Shown here piece after piece: positions 51,354-60,733 of a stretch of 64,000 bases of DNA; position 1 is the first letter of the stretch, and each line of letters opens with the position of its first letter. The notes under the pieces were generated by a model. That model was not told the DNA's origin. It ran no database searches and saw only the letters and a list, made by a program, of their open reading frames with translations. The position numbers and the translations under genes are program-made. The stretch is taken from positions 1 to 64,000 of the forward strand of contig CAYGSD010000009.1 of assembly GCA_964352625.1 (NCBI GenBank), in the 5' to 3' direction. The DNA comes from JAAEPI01 sp964352625. GTDB taxonomy: Bacteria; Bacteroidota; Bacteroidia; Cytophagales; Cyclobacteriaceae.

Positions 51354-52626
51354 AATACGGCCCTTTCGAGCATGGAGATATAATAAGGAGCTTTCTTCGA
51401 CTATTGAAGAATTGACAGCTCCATTGTTTGATGTGGTCTCTGAATCTCAACTTAAGAAGCTTTATCAAAATCCCATTAACAGCATTCATCTTTCTGTGCC
51501 GAATGGAGACAACCATGCAGAAAGGGTGAGAATGCTCACTAAGAAGTGGAAAAAAGAAGGGATCATTCAACAGGACGAGGTGCCGGGGATTTATGTATAC
51601 TTTCAATACTTCAACCTCCCCAACAGCGACAAAGAATATTGTAGAAAAGGATTTGTCGCCAACATGCGAATTTATGATTGGGATGAGGAAGTACTTCTCA
51701 GGCATGAGAACACCATGCCTCATTCGGTGGAAGATAGAATCGAGGTGCTGGACTCATCACAAATGAACATCTCTCCTACTCATGGTCTGTACACCGACGA
51801 CTCTCATGAAATCGAGAAGTATCTCGACGAGAGTATGCAAGCACCTTTGTATGAGGTGGAAGATTACCAGGGTGTTCGGGATGTCCTCTCAGTGATCCGA
51901 GACGAGAAAGTAATTGGGCGGTTTTTGGACATCATCAAAGACAAGCAAATTATTCTGGCAGATGGGCATCATCGCTATGAAGGATCGCTGCTTTACATGA
52001 AAAACAGGCGATCGCAAAACCCACAGCATACAGGTGATGAGGGCTACAATTTCCATATGATGTATTTTACCAATACAGAGTCCGATGACCTTCGCATTCT
52101 TCCTACACATAGGCTGGTCTCGGGGCTTCCGTCATTTGAAAAAGGGGCTTTCCTTGAAAGAATAGCAGACTATTTCACCATTCGTGAGATAGAAAATCAG
52201 GCTGACCTAGCGGAAATCATACTTGGGAAAAAGTATGCATTCGGTTTGATGATTGGAGATGAAGCCTACAAAGTAAGACTGAAGGAAAATTTGGAAAGTA
52301 CCATAGAATGGAAATTCCCCAAGGACATCAAAGAACTTGAGCTCACGGTTCTTCATTATTTCATAATAGAAAAGTGTCTGGGCATTTTGGGGAAAGATCA
52401 GCGTAGCTCGAGAAATCTGGGCTTTGAGCGAAATTTCACCGAGTGCCTTTCGAAAGCGAAAAATGGAGACGTACAGCTTGCCATTGTCACTCAAGGTGTG
52501 CCCGTGGAAACGGTGAAAAAGGTCTGTTATTCGGGCTTTACCCTTCCTCAGAAATCAACATACTTCTACCCAAAGGTGATTTGTGGATTTTTGTTTGGAT
52601 CCATTCACCCTGACGAATTTCATTAG
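51346..52626 (+). CDS. DUF1015 family protein
   Basis: A 426-residue protein matching DUF1015: IRPFRAWRYN at the start, IVLADGHHRYEG-type motif (IILADGHHRYEGSLLY), HMMYFTNTESDDLRILPTHRLV, and a C-terminal KSTYFYPKVICGFLFGSI. The family has been linked to SerC/SerA loci in some bacteria and its reaction is unclear. Here its ATG lies inside the end of the biotin carboxylase gene, so the two are translationally coupled. Confidence 0.88.
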   Translation: MAEIRPFRAWRYNKELSSTIEELTAPLFDVVSESQLKKLYQNPINSIHLSVPNGDNHAERVRMLTKKWKKEGIIQQDEVPGIYVYFQYFNLPNSDKEYCRKGFVANMRIYDWDEEVLLRHENTMPHSVEDRIEVLDSSQMNISPTHGLYTDDSHEIEKYLDESMQAPLYEVEDYQGVRDVLSVIRDEKVIGRFLDIIKDKQIILADGHHRYEGSLLYMKNRRSQNPQHTGDEGYNFHMMYFTNTESDDLRILPTHRLVSGLPSFEKGAFLERIADYFTIREIENQADLAEIILGKKYAFGLMIGDEAYKVRLKENLESTIEWKFPKDIKELELTVLHYFIIEKCLGILGKDQRSSRNLGFERNFTECLSKAKNGDVQLAIVTQGVPVETVKKVCYSGFTLPQKSTYFYPKVICGFLFGSIHPDEFH

Positions 52627-52634
52627 CCAAAAAT

Positions 52635-53213
52635 ATGATGAGAAAAGTAGTCCTTGGTTCTGGCTCACCCCGACGTGCACAGCTTCTCAAAGAAATGGGA
52701 TTTCAATTCGAAGTAAGGCCAAGTGATATTGATGAGATAATTCCAACTGAAATCACTCCTATGGAATCAGCGGAGTTTCTTGCCCGATTGAAGAATGAAA
52801 GTGTCGAAATATCGAAAACCGAAATTCTCATAACTGCTGACACTGTTGTAATTCACAATAATGAGATTTTGGGAAAACCTCTTAATACAACTGAAGCTAA
52901 GAGCATGCTCTCAAAACTATCTAATCAACTACATCTCGTTATCTCGGGTGTTTGCATCAGAGATGCAAAACAGACCCTTTCCTTTTCAAATACTACTGAG
53001 GTTAAATTCAAAGAACTTTCCTCCGAAGAAATCGATTTTTATGCGGAAGAATTCATGCCACTCGACAAAGCCGGAGCATATGGTATTCAGGAATGGATTG
53101 GGTTAGTGGCTGTAGAATGCATAAAAGGCTCCTATTTCAATGTGGTAGGGCTCCCTTGCGATCAGGTGTATCATCACCTTACCACAGATTTTGGAATTAA
53201 AATTTCCAAATAA
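52635..53213 (+). CDS. Maf-type nucleoside triphosphate pyrophosphatase
   Basis: Hydrolyses modified or canonical nucleotides (dTTP/UTP or 7-methyl-GTP type) as a house-cleaning enzyme. The 192-residue protein has the Maf opening VVLGSGSPRRAQLLKEMGFQFEV, ITADTVVIHNNEILGKPLN, and DKAGAYGIQEWIGLVAVECIKGSYFNVVGLP. Two adjacent ATG codons (52635, 52638) are equally possible starts. It follows DUF1015 by eight bases and is probably in that operon. Confidence 0.95.
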   Translation: MMRKVVLGSGSPRRAQLLKEMGFQFEVRPSDIDEIIPTEITPMESAEFLARLKNESVEISKTEILITADTVVIHNNEILGKPLNTTEAKSMLSKLSNQLHLVISGVCIRDAKQTLSFSNTTEVKFKELSSEEIDFYAEEFMPLDKAGAYGIQEWIGLVAVECIKGSYFNVVGLPCDQVYHHLTTDFGIKISK

Positions 53214-53250
53214 GTAGAGAATTCATACGTTTGGGCATAAACTCGTTCAA

Positions 53251-53802
53251 ATGAAAAATATCCTTCTATTTACTTTCTTAATAATGGGAGCGGCAAGTGC
53301 TGCACAAGTGGGACAAAGTTTTCCTACCATGGAAACAGAGACTCTCAACAATGAAGTCCTGAATCTCCCCAACGATCTTGAAGGAAAGTACACAATCATT
53401 GGCTTGGCTTATTCTAAGCAAGCGGAAGACGACCTCAAGACTTGGTTTAGTCCAGCATTTAACCAGTTCATGAGAGAGCCGGACAAGACAAATATTTTCG
53501 CCACAGAATACGACATCAATCTCTTTTTTATTCCCATGCTCACCGGACACAAAACAGCGGCCTATAAAAGCGTGATGAAGAAAGTGCAGGAAACCATTGA
53601 TGCAGAACTACACCACCATGTGCTCTTCTACAAAGGCGCTTTGAATGATTACAAGGACGCTCTGCAACTCGAAAAGAAAACACCAACTTTCTTGTTGCTT
53701 GACGATACCGGCAAGATTATATGGAAGACATCCGGATCCTACTCCCAGCAAAAAATGCAGGAAGTAGTGGATCACTTGGATGAAGCTCTTGGTGGTTGGT
53801 AG
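53251..53802 (+). CDS. Exported thioredoxin-fold protein without the CxxC
   Basis: A 183-residue protein with a signal peptide (1-18, ending ASA). VGQSFPTMETETLNNEVLNLPNDLEGKYTIIGLAYSKQAEDDLKTWFSPAF is a TlpA/AhpC-like opening, but the redox CxxC is replaced by YSKQAED. KKTPTFLLLDDTGKIIWKTSGSYSQQKMQEVVDHL is a thioredoxin-like C-terminal half. It may be a non-redox chaperone or scaffold; the layout also recalls ATP10-type assembly factors, with low certainty. It converges on tolC with a three-base gap. Confidence 0.7.
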   Translation: MKNILLFTFLIMGAASAAQVGQSFPTMETETLNNEVLNLPNDLEGKYTIIGLAYSKQAEDDLKTWFSPAFNQFMREPDKTNIFATEYDINLFFIPMLTGHKTAAYKSVMKKVQETIDAELHHHVLFYKGALNDYKDALQLEKKTPTFLLLDDTGKIIWKTSGSYSQQKMQEVVDHLDEALGGW

Positions 53803-53805
53803 GCC

Positions 53806-55146
53806 TTAGAATATTGGCTTACCCTGATAAAAGTCTAGTAATTTCTTCTTGAATATAAAATCAAACTTAGCTCTGGTCAAATCTGATTTGGCCTGAAAAA
53901 GGTTGTTGCTGGCCACTTGATAATCTGTGCTGTTTGCAGCGTTCAACTGAAACTGTCGTTCCACTGTTCTGAAGGTTTCTTCAAGCGCTTCTACCTGCTT
54001 AGTAGCGGCCGCAAAAGATTTAGAGGCTGCTTGCACATCGTTGTAAGCTGTCTCAATTGTTTGCCTCAAAAAGTTTCTTTGCTCGAGCGCATTCAACTCA
54101 GCCTGCTTCACATTGACTAAAGAACGCTGGGTTCCCAATCTTGCTGCAAATCCATTAAAAATTGGGATGGACAGATTAAGAGAGACAAACTGACTAAGGT
54201 TTTGTGAAATTTGCTCTGTAAAAGTCCAAGTAGAACCTGGGTCTTTTTGATCAAACGGTTTAGCCGCACTGGAGAAATTACTTCTTACACCCGCACTGAA
54301 AGAAACGGTTGGATAAAGGTTTGATCTCGCGGCTTGATAACCATATTCAGCGCCAGACACTCGCATGTCGGCAGCCTTAATTTCCGGCATGTTCTGCTCG
54401 GCACTAAGAAATACATCATCCACTCCGATGGTCAAGTCGGCTTCCTCAACTTCTCCCTCAGGTACTGAAACTTGAATTCTATCGGAGGCAGGAACTAACA
54501 TCACTTGCTTCAATGCCAGCTTGGCCAGATTCAAATTATTCTCTGCATTTATGACGTTCACTTCGTTTGATGAAACTTGAGACACCAATTCTAACTCTCG
54601 AGAAATTGGCAATGAGCTCGCTGCAACCAGTTTTTTGGTTCGCTCAAGCTGTTCCTTACTTGATTGAAGTTGGTAATTCGCATTTTCCAACAGCTCTTGA
54701 TTAAAAATGACATTCAGATAAAATGTCACCACGTCAAGCTGCACATTATTCGAAGATCGTTCCACATCGTAGTTAGTGGCTTCCACTTCGGTTTCATTTT
54801 GCTTTACGTTGTTTTGAAGATTGTACCAATTGAAAAGGGTTACATTAGATGATCCACTAAGTCCAAAGGAGTTAATTTGTTCATTAACAAAAGCGTTAGA
54901 GGTAGGGTCAACTGATCGTCCGAAATTCACCTGATAACCTGCTCCTGTGTTTAAATCAGGATACCTCGCGTATTCAGCCTGCCTTAGATTGGCTTCTGCA
55001 GTTTCGAGCGAAAGCCTAGAACGCTGAATGTTCAAATTGTTCTTGATTGCCAAGTCAACACATTCTTGCAAGGTCATTACCCTTGCTTCTTGTGCATTGA
55101 CGATCAGGCATAGTGTGGCTAGTAGTGTTAGTAGTGTTAGTCTCAT
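53806..55146 (-). CDS. TolC family outer-membrane efflux protein
   Basis: A 446-residue protein with a signal peptide (1-18, ending VNAQ) and two OEP repeats: MTLQECVDLAIKNNLNIQRSRLSLETAEANLRQAEYARYPDLNTGAGYQVNFGRS and a second from about residue 230 (PEIKAADMRVSGAEYGYQAARSNLYPTVSFSAGVRSN). It forms the trimeric exit duct of tripartite pumps or type I secretion. No membrane-fusion or pump gene is adjacent, so it probably pairs with distant ones. Confidence 0.94.
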   Translation of the reverse strand: MRLTLLTLLATLCLIVNAQEARVMTLQECVDLAIKNNLNIQRSRLSLETAEANLRQAEYARYPDLNTGAGYQVNFGRSVDPTSNAFVNEQINSFGLSGSSNVTLFNWYNLQNNVKQNETEVEATNYDVERSSNNVQLDVVTFYLNVIFNQELLENANYQLQSSKEQLERTKKLVAASSLPISRELELVSQVSSNEVNVINAENNLNLAKLALKQVMLVPASDRIQVSVPEGEVEEADLTIGVDDVFLSAEQNMPEIKAADMRVSGAEYGYQAARSNLYPTVSFSAGVRSNFSSAAKPFDQKDPGSTWTFTEQISQNLSQFVSLNLSIPIFNGFAARLGTQRSLVNVKQAELNALEQRNFLRQTIETAYNDVQAASKSFAAATKQVEALEETFRTVERQFQLNAANSTDYQVASNNLFQAKSDLTRAKFDFIFKKKLLDFYQGKPIF

Positions 55147-55170
55147 GTCCTTTATTTTGGTTTTTAGGTA

Positions 55171-55848
55171 TTACTTATCAATGTCCGGTATGTTTATGAC
55201 TTTATGTACCCAGCTCAGGTTACTCAAATAGTCCAGGGTCAAGTCCTGAAGGCTGGAATCCATTTCTAATATCAAGCAAGCCCTTCCGGCTTTGCTGTCT
55301 CGCGATACGGTCATGGTCGCAATATTGCAGTCGTCATGTGAAAGCACATTACTTATAAATGCAATGCTTCCTTTGGTGTCCTCTGCCTCAAATATGAGCG
55401 TATGAGAACTTGCTGTGAAGTTGCAATCAAACCCATTTACTTCTTTGATTCTAATGACTCCCCCTCCTCTACTCTCCCCAACAACCACAACAGACGTATC
55501 CGCCGTTTTAGCTTCCACCTTCACCGTATTGGGGTGAAAAGTAGATGCACTGCCGATTGACCGAAATTTAAAGATCATGCCTTTCTCCTCTGCCAGCTTG
55601 ATCGATTCCTTGATTCTTTCATCGTCTGTCTTATAGTCCATTAGCCCCGCAAGGATAGCCCGATCACTTCCATGACCTTCATAAGTCCGTGCAAACGAAT
55701 TATAAAAGGTTATGGTTGCCTCGATCGGCATTCCTCCCAAAATCCGATTCGTCACACGACCTATTCGTACCACTCCCCCCGTGTGAGAGCTCGACGGCCC
55801 GATCATTACAGGACCTATCATATCGAAAACACCACTTCTCTCAGCCAT
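55171..55848 (-). CDS. sdaAB: L-serine dehydratase, iron-sulfur-dependent, beta subunit
   Basis: Part of the [4Fe-4S] L-serine ammonia-lyase that makes pyruvate and ammonia. The 225-residue protein has FDMIGPVMIGPSSSHTGGVVRIGRV, with the substrate-binding SSSHT, and a C-terminal ACT-like domain (HTLIFEAEDTKGSIAFISNVLSHDDCNIATMTVSRDSKAGRACLILEMD). The alpha subunit, which carries the cluster cysteines, is not next to it and is not in the window. It lies 24 bases downstream of thyA on the same strand. Confidence 0.9.
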   Translation of the reverse strand: MAERSGVFDMIGPVMIGPSSSHTGGVVRIGRVTNRILGGMPIEATITFYNSFARTYEGHGSDRAILAGLMDYKTDDERIKESIKLAEEKGMIFKFRSIGSASTFHPNTVKVEAKTADTSVVVVGESRGGGVIRIKEVNGFDCNFTASSHTLIFEAEDTKGSIAFISNVLSHDDCNIATMTVSRDSKAGRACLILEMDSSLQDLTLDYLSNLSWVHKVINIPDIDK

Positions 55849-55872
55849 TGGACGAAATTAAGTTGAAATTGG

Positions 55873-56667
55873 TCATACTGCCACTGCTCCTTTGATGTGT
55901 GGATGGGGGTCGTAATTGAGCAGCTCAAAATCCTCAAACTTGAAGTCAAAAATGTTATCAACGGCAGGGTTGATTTTCATAGTTGGTAAAGGTCTGGGTG
56001 CTCTGGTCAATTGTAAGTGTGCTTGTTCCATGTGATTGGAGTACAAATGTGCGTCTCCCAGAGTATGGATGAAATCTCCAGACCGAAGGTTGCATACCTG
56101 AGCGATCATCATGGTTAAAAGTGCATAAGAGGCAATGTTGAATGGAACGCCGAGGAATACATCAGCACTTCTTTGATACAATTGGCAACTTAATTTTCCA
56201 TCGGCTACATAAAACTGAAACATAGTGTGGCAAGGCGGCAAGGCCATGTTCTCCACTTCGGCCACATTCCACGCACTCACTATGTGCCTTCTGGAATCGG
56301 GATTGTTTTTTATTCCGTTCACTAATCTTTCGATTTGATCAATGGTGCCTCCTTCGGGATTTGGCCAACTCCTCCACTGCACACCATATACCGGCCCAAG
56401 ATCTCCGTTTTCATCAGCCCAATCATCCCATATAGACACGCCATTTTCCTTGAGGTAACCAATATTTTGTTCTCCCATTAAAAACCACAATAATTCGTGA
56501 ATGATGGACCTTAAATGAAGTTTCTTTGTTGTGATCACAGGAAAACCCTCATTTAAATCGAAACGCATTTGATACCCAAAAACGCTTTTTGTTCCGGTTC
56601 CGGTTCTGTCACTTTTTTCAGTTCCATTGTCCAGAATGTGCTGCATCAAATCGAGGTATTGCTTCAT
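55873..56667 (-). CDS. thyA: Thymidylate synthase
   Basis: Methylates dUMP to dTMP using methylenetetrahydrofolate. The 264-residue length matches the E. coli enzyme and the nucleophile is at the same number, Cys146 (LPPCHTMFQFYV). RTGTGTKSVFGYQMRFDL, IIHELLWFLMGEQNIGYLKENGV and the QRSADVFLGVPFNIASYALL dUMP site are intact. No dihydrofolate reductase follows. It is divergent from the MMPL gene. Confidence 0.98.
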   Translation of the reverse strand: MKQYLDLMQHILDNGTEKSDRTGTGTKSVFGYQMRFDLNEGFPVITTKKLHLRSIIHELLWFLMGEQNIGYLKENGVSIWDDWADENGDLGPVYGVQWRSWPNPEGGTIDQIERLVNGIKNNPDSRRHIVSAWNVAEVENMALPPCHTMFQFYVADGKLSCQLYQRSADVFLGVPFNIASYALLTMMIAQVCNLRSGDFIHTLGDAHLYSNHMEQAHLQLTRAPRPLPTMKINPAVDNIFDFKFEDFELLNYDPHPHIKGAVAV

Positions 56668-56693
56668 ACGAATAGAAATTTTACAAGGAAATA

Positions 56694-58952
56694 ATGTCCA
56701 AAGTTAAGCCTTTGAATTCATTCGTTTCGAGGTATCTCGATTCACTTCAAAAGAGAAATACGCGTCTCTTGTTTTGGATGATATTGCTGATCACCACTGG
56801 TGGAACTGCTTGGTTTCTGCCTTCATTGGCTTTCGATTTTGAATTTGAAAAGCTTTTTCCGAAGGACGATCCAGATGCCATTTTGTTCAAGGAGCATACG
56901 GAGCAATTTGGATACGATAATGACTTCCTAAACGTCATTATCAAAAGTGAATCTGGGGTTTTTAACCAAGAATTTCTTTCTAAGATAAAGGTGCTTCAGG
57001 ATTCGCTTTTGCAAATAGAAGACGTACATGAGGTAAACTCGCCAGTTGATCAAAGTCGGTTGATTCGTACACCGCTTGGGCTTTCGCGTTTCCCATTGAT
57101 CCATGTAGATGAGCCAGACAAATTCACGCAGGACAGTGCATACATTTTCTCACATCCGCTGTATGCTCAGGCCTTTTCGGAGGATAGGAAGGCCATACTT
57201 CTTTTGATTCGGCATGAGCATTTTGATGATGGCAACCGCAGTGAAGCAGTGGTGGCGGCTATCGAAAGGCAACTACAATCGAACGGATTTGATGACGCAA
57301 TTCTTGTAGGAAAGCTGGTGGCTCAAAATGTATTCATCGATTTCATCAAGAAAGATTTTGCGAAGTTTCTCATCGGATCGGTTCTACTTAGCTTCACTCT
57401 CTTACTACTGATATTCAGAGATTTCAAATCCGCCCTTCTACCTTTCGTGGTGAGTATTATCACCTTGGTTTGGCTCTTCGGACTGATCGTATTGCTGGGT
57501 TACAAGGTGAACCTTCTCAGCGCCCTGATTCCCCCGATTATATTTTTTGTCTCTATGTCGGATGTGATTCACCTTATGAATGCCTACAAAAAGGCTGAAT
57601 CAGAAAATAAGCTACTCACCTTGCGTCAGGCCGTATCTGTGGTTTGGACGCCTACTTTCCTTACGTCAATAACCACCGCCATTGGGTTTTTATGTTTATT
57701 GTTCCTCAAGACAGAACCGCTACAGCAGTTGGGAATTTTCGCGGCACTTGGGGTGGTCATCGCTTTCATCGTCACTTTCAGTTTAGGCCTGCTCCTCATT
57801 ACCAAACTCCCAATAGTAAGTGGAAGAGTCATTGGAATCCCGACCGGTTATGCTGCCTTTTTGATCAAACGAAAGGTGCTTATTGTTTGCTCTGTTTCTG
57901 TTTTAATACTCCTTTGCTTACCCGGCATTCTAAAACTGAGGGTCAATGCCTATTTGCTGGATGACCTTCCACCAGACTCTGAAGTGAGGCGTGACTTCCT
58001 CTACACAGACAACCAAATGGGTGGCTCTAAACCATGGGAATTACGCGTAGAAACTGCATCCGGTCAATCAATTTGGGAAAAGGAAGTGATGGACGAGCTG
58101 GTAAAAATTGAAGAGTATGTGGCCAACTCCTACCCCATTAACAGACTTCAATCTCCTGTGGGGCTGGTCAAGTTTGCACATTCGGTAAACAACGGCGGTC
58201 TCTCAGAAAAGTACGAATACCCTACCTCCGATGCAGCATATGCACGAGCCGTTAATCTTATTGAGCGAATGGGGCTCCAGCGATGGGAAGGGTTGATTAC
58301 GAAAGATGAAACTACCTGCCGAATGAGTGGCTTTTTTCCAGAGCTTGGTTCAGCAGAAACGACGATAAAAAATGACAGCTTAATTAGTCACCTGAATAAA
58401 GTGATCAACATGGATGTGGTCAAGTACAGGATCACGGGCACTACGTACCTAATCGATAAAACGAACGGATTGCTCTCACTGAATCTCATGAAAGGGTTGC
58501 TGACAGCCATCGCGATAATTGCGCTTGTTCTTGGAATTTACTTCAGGTCCTGGAAGTTACTTCTGATCAGTTTGATACCCAATATCTTACCACTTTTGGT
58601 CATTGCCGGGATTCTGGGCTGGCTGGGAATTTCACTGAAAATGACGACCGCCATCATATTTACCGTAGCGTTTGGCATTGCTGTAGACGATACGATTCAT
58701 TTCATGAGCTATTACCTTAGAAATTTAAAGTCCGATGACCAGCCACTGGAGGGTACTTTCAGGCACGCCGGAAGTGCCATGCTGATCACCTCGATTGTGA
58801 TAGTGGCAGGCTTTGCCCTTTTCACATTATCAGACTTTGGGGCAACTTTCTACATGGGACTTTTTGTTAGCATGTCATTGGTGGCAGCTTTGATCATTGA
58901 TCTCACGTTATTGCCGCTGTTACTCAACCGATTTGTGAAAAATGATAAATAA
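56694..58952 (+). CDS. MMPL/RND superfamily transporter
   Basis: A 752-residue inner-membrane protein with about twelve helices in two halves, each with a large periplasmic domain after the first helix. SSD-like cores are ALIPPIIFFVSMSDVIHLMNAYKKAE in half one and TTAIIFTVAFGIAVDDTIHFMSYYLR in half two, with the proton-relay Asp residues of this type. It is probably an exporter of lipids or hydrophobic compounds (hopanoid- or MMPL-like). It overlaps the peroxiredoxin gene by 11 bases. Confidence 0.9.
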   Translation: MSKVKPLNSFVSRYLDSLQKRNTRLLFWMILLITTGGTAWFLPSLAFDFEFEKLFPKDDPDAILFKEHTEQFGYDNDFLNVIIKSESGVFNQEFLSKIKVLQDSLLQIEDVHEVNSPVDQSRLIRTPLGLSRFPLIHVDEPDKFTQDSAYIFSHPLYAQAFSEDRKAILLLIRHEHFDDGNRSEAVVAAIERQLQSNGFDDAILVGKLVAQNVFIDFIKKDFAKFLIGSVLLSFTLLLLIFRDFKSALLPFVVSIITLVWLFGLIVLLGYKVNLLSALIPPIIFFVSMSDVIHLMNAYKKAESENKLLTLRQAVSVVWTPTFLTSITTAIGFLCLLFLKTEPLQQLGIFAALGVVIAFIVTFSLGLLLITKLPIVSGRVIGIPTGYAAFLIKRKVLIVCSVSVLILLCLPGILKLRVNAYLLDDLPPDSEVRRDFLYTDNQMGGSKPWELRVETASGQSIWEKEVMDELVKIEEYVANSYPINRLQSPVGLVKFAHSVNNGGLSEKYEYPTSDAAYARAVNLIERMGLQRWEGLITKDETTCRMSGFFPELGSAETTIKNDSLISHLNKVINMDVVKYRITGTTYLIDKTNGLLSLNLMKGLLTAIAIIALVLGIYFRSWKLLLISLIPNILPLLVIAGILGWLGISLKMTTAIIFTVAFGIAVDDTIHFMSYYLRNLKSDDQPLEGTFRHAGSAMLITSIVIVAGFALFTLSDFGATFYMGLFVSMSLVAALIIDLTLLPLLLNRFVKNDK

Positions 58953-59400
58953 AGGAGATTACTTGCCAGACGTGGCGCTGAAAGATCAAAACGGAGTGAA
59001 TCGTTCGCTTGCCGAATTCAAAGGAAAACCAGTGGTCGTCTATTTCTATCCTAAAAATGAAACACCAGGATGTGTGGCAGAAGCCTGTTCGTTTCGAGAT
59101 AGCTACGAAGAATTCAAAACCCTTGGAGCTGAAGTGGTCGGCATTAGTGGCGATAGCCAGTCCTCTCATGCTTCATTTGCCAAGAAGAGACGGCTGGATT
59201 TCGTGCTTTTATCAGATAAAAATCGGATTGCAGAGAAGGCCTTTGGCGTACCAAGAAACCTTTTTGGATTGCTTCCAGGTAGAGTGACATTTGTGGCGGA
59301 TAAGGATGGGAAAATTATTCATACCTTTAGCTCAGGCGTAAATGCCACCAAACATGTTTCAGAATCTTTGAAGGTAATTCGGTCAATTCATGAAAAGTAG
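58942..59400 (+). CDS. bcp: Peroxiredoxin, PrxQ/Bcp type
   Basis: Thiol peroxidase reducing H2O2 and organic peroxides. A 152-residue protein with the PrxQ pattern KNETPGCVAEACSFRD: peroxidatic Cys and resolving Cys five residues apart. GISGDSQSSHASFAKKRRLDFVLLSDKN and AFGVPRNLFGLLPGRVTFVADKDGKI complete the fold. It overlaps the MMPL gene upstream and the NlpC/P60 gene downstream by 11 bases each. Confidence 0.95.
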   Translation: MINKGDYLPDVALKDQNGVNRSLAEFKGKPVVVYFYPKNETPGCVAEACSFRDSYEEFKTLGAEVVGISGDSQSSHASFAKKRRLDFVLLSDKNRIAEKAFGVPRNLFGLLPGRVTFVADKDGKIIHTFSSGVNATKHVSESLKVIRSIHEK

Positions 59401-59863
59401 AAGCTTATTCGTATTGCTTATCGTCCTATTTTCATTCGCTCAGGTACAGGCGCAAACAGCCTCTTGGGGGCGAAAAGAAAGAGAGGTCAACCTGATTCTC
59501 TCCTCTGTAAAATCCTATTTGGGCACTAAGTATAAGTATGGTGGTATGGATAGAAACGGAATCGATTGCTCAGGCCTTATTTATTTGAATTATAGCCAAG
59601 GTGGCGTCAGTGTGCCCCGCACGGCCAAGGATCAGTCAAAGTTTGGCAAGAATGTAAACTGGAACAGGCTTAGACCCGGCGATTTGGTTTTTTTCAAATT
59701 CAAACAAAAAGGTGCTAATTCATGGCATAGCGGCATCATTACCACCGTGGAGAAAAACAAAATCAGATTCATACATGCTTCTTCTTCAAGAGGAGTGGTA
59801 GAATCTGACCTGCTTAGCGACTATTATCGTACGAATGTCAAGGGCTTTCGACGCGTGATTTAG
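59390..59863 (+). CDS. NlpC/P60 (C40) cell-wall endopeptidase
   Basis: A 157-residue secreted enzyme with a signal peptide (1-21, ending QAQ). The NlpC/P60 triad is seen in YGGMDRNGIDCSGLIYLNY (Cys), WHSGIITTVE (His) and FIHASSSRG (second His). It cleaves within peptidoglycan peptides, typically D-Glu-mDap. Only the catalytic domain is present, with no SH3 module. It overlaps the peroxiredoxin gene by 11 bases and converges on the next gene with a four-base overlap. Confidence 0.93.
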   Translation: MKSRSLFVLLIVLFSFAQVQAQTASWGRKEREVNLILSSVKSYLGTKYKYGGMDRNGIDCSGLIYLNYSQGGVSVPRTAKDQSKFGKNVNWNRLRPGDLVFFKFKQKGANSWHSGIITTVEKNKIRFIHASSSRGVVESDLLSDYYRTNVKGFRRVI

Positions 59864-60591
59864 AACCCTCCAATCTTCAGAGTTATCACGTAGTTCATCT
59901 TCCCGAATGCATTCTGCTTTGTATTCATCAACTCCAGATCCTGAGTAAAGCGTTTGCTTACTCCCATTCCAAGCCTGAAGCTACGACTAAGGTTGACCTC
60001 CACATTGCCTCCCGGCTCTACATACCAGAAAACGTCCTCATCAATAATTGTTTCTCCCGGTACTGGAGGGTTATCGTCTGTATAGTCAGGGCCATAGCCA
60101 AGCCACCCCGCTCCTCCTGAAACAGGGAATGTAACATGAACGACCTCATTTGAGAAAAAGATGAGCTCTAGAAACATACCACCGTATCCCCCATAAATCA
60201 CCACGTCATTCAGTGGATCAATGTCCTCATACTTGGCTGTTGGAATTACTCCATGTCCCTCTAGTCCAATCCCGAGCGTACGATTGATAATCCACCCTCC
60301 TCTTAGTCCCATAAGCACCATGGTCTCATTTCTAAAAGACGTACTTCTAATGGAAAGTGCTCCAAATCCACCACTATGACTCATACTTCCTGAGAGCGTG
60401 CGGATATCATCTCGCTTTCTTCTCTGTTTTTCTTGAGGAGTCGTCTGATAGTAAATAATTTTTGGTGTGTTGGACTGAGAAGTGTCTCTTTCTACTACAG
60501 GCGGCTCCACCGGCAGCTGCGTTGTGTCCTGTTGTTGTGCAAGGGCCGAAATTGAGATAAGGAAAAGGGAGAGTAAAAGTGAAGTTTTCAT
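59860..60591 (-). CDS. Exported beta-strand-rich envelope protein
   Basis: About 243 residues with a signal peptide (1-18, ending ALAQ), a polar linker (QQDTTQLPVEPPVVERDTSQ) and a beta-rich domain with many aromatic and glycine residues (GGFGALSIRSTSFRNETMVLMGLRGGWIINRTLGIGLEGHGVIP, RLGMGVSKRFTQDLELMN), ending MNYVITLKIGGF like an outer-membrane barrel. The start is 60591 or 60600. Function unknown. Confidence 0.72.
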   Translation of the reverse strand: MKTSLLLSLFLISISALAQQQDTTQLPVEPPVVERDTSQSNTPKIIYYQTTPQEKQRRKRDDIRTLSGSMSHSGGFGALSIRSTSFRNETMVLMGLRGGWIINRTLGIGLEGHGVIPTAKYEDIDPLNDVVIYGGYGGMFLELIFFSNEVVHVTFPVSGGAGWLGYGPDYTDDNPPVPGETIIDEDVFWYVEPGGNVEVNLSRSFRLGMGVSKRFTQDLELMNTKQNAFGKMNYVITLKIGGF

Positions 60592-60733
60592 TTTGATCAT
60601 TTAAAATATGCACTAATGACAAGCTTCGAAAAAGAAGGTTTCTCAACGAACGCTTTTTTTTATTTCAATTGATTTCAGCCCAAAGGGTTCCACATTTGTT
60701 GTTACCGCAAAGCTTACCTATTTTAACCAACTG

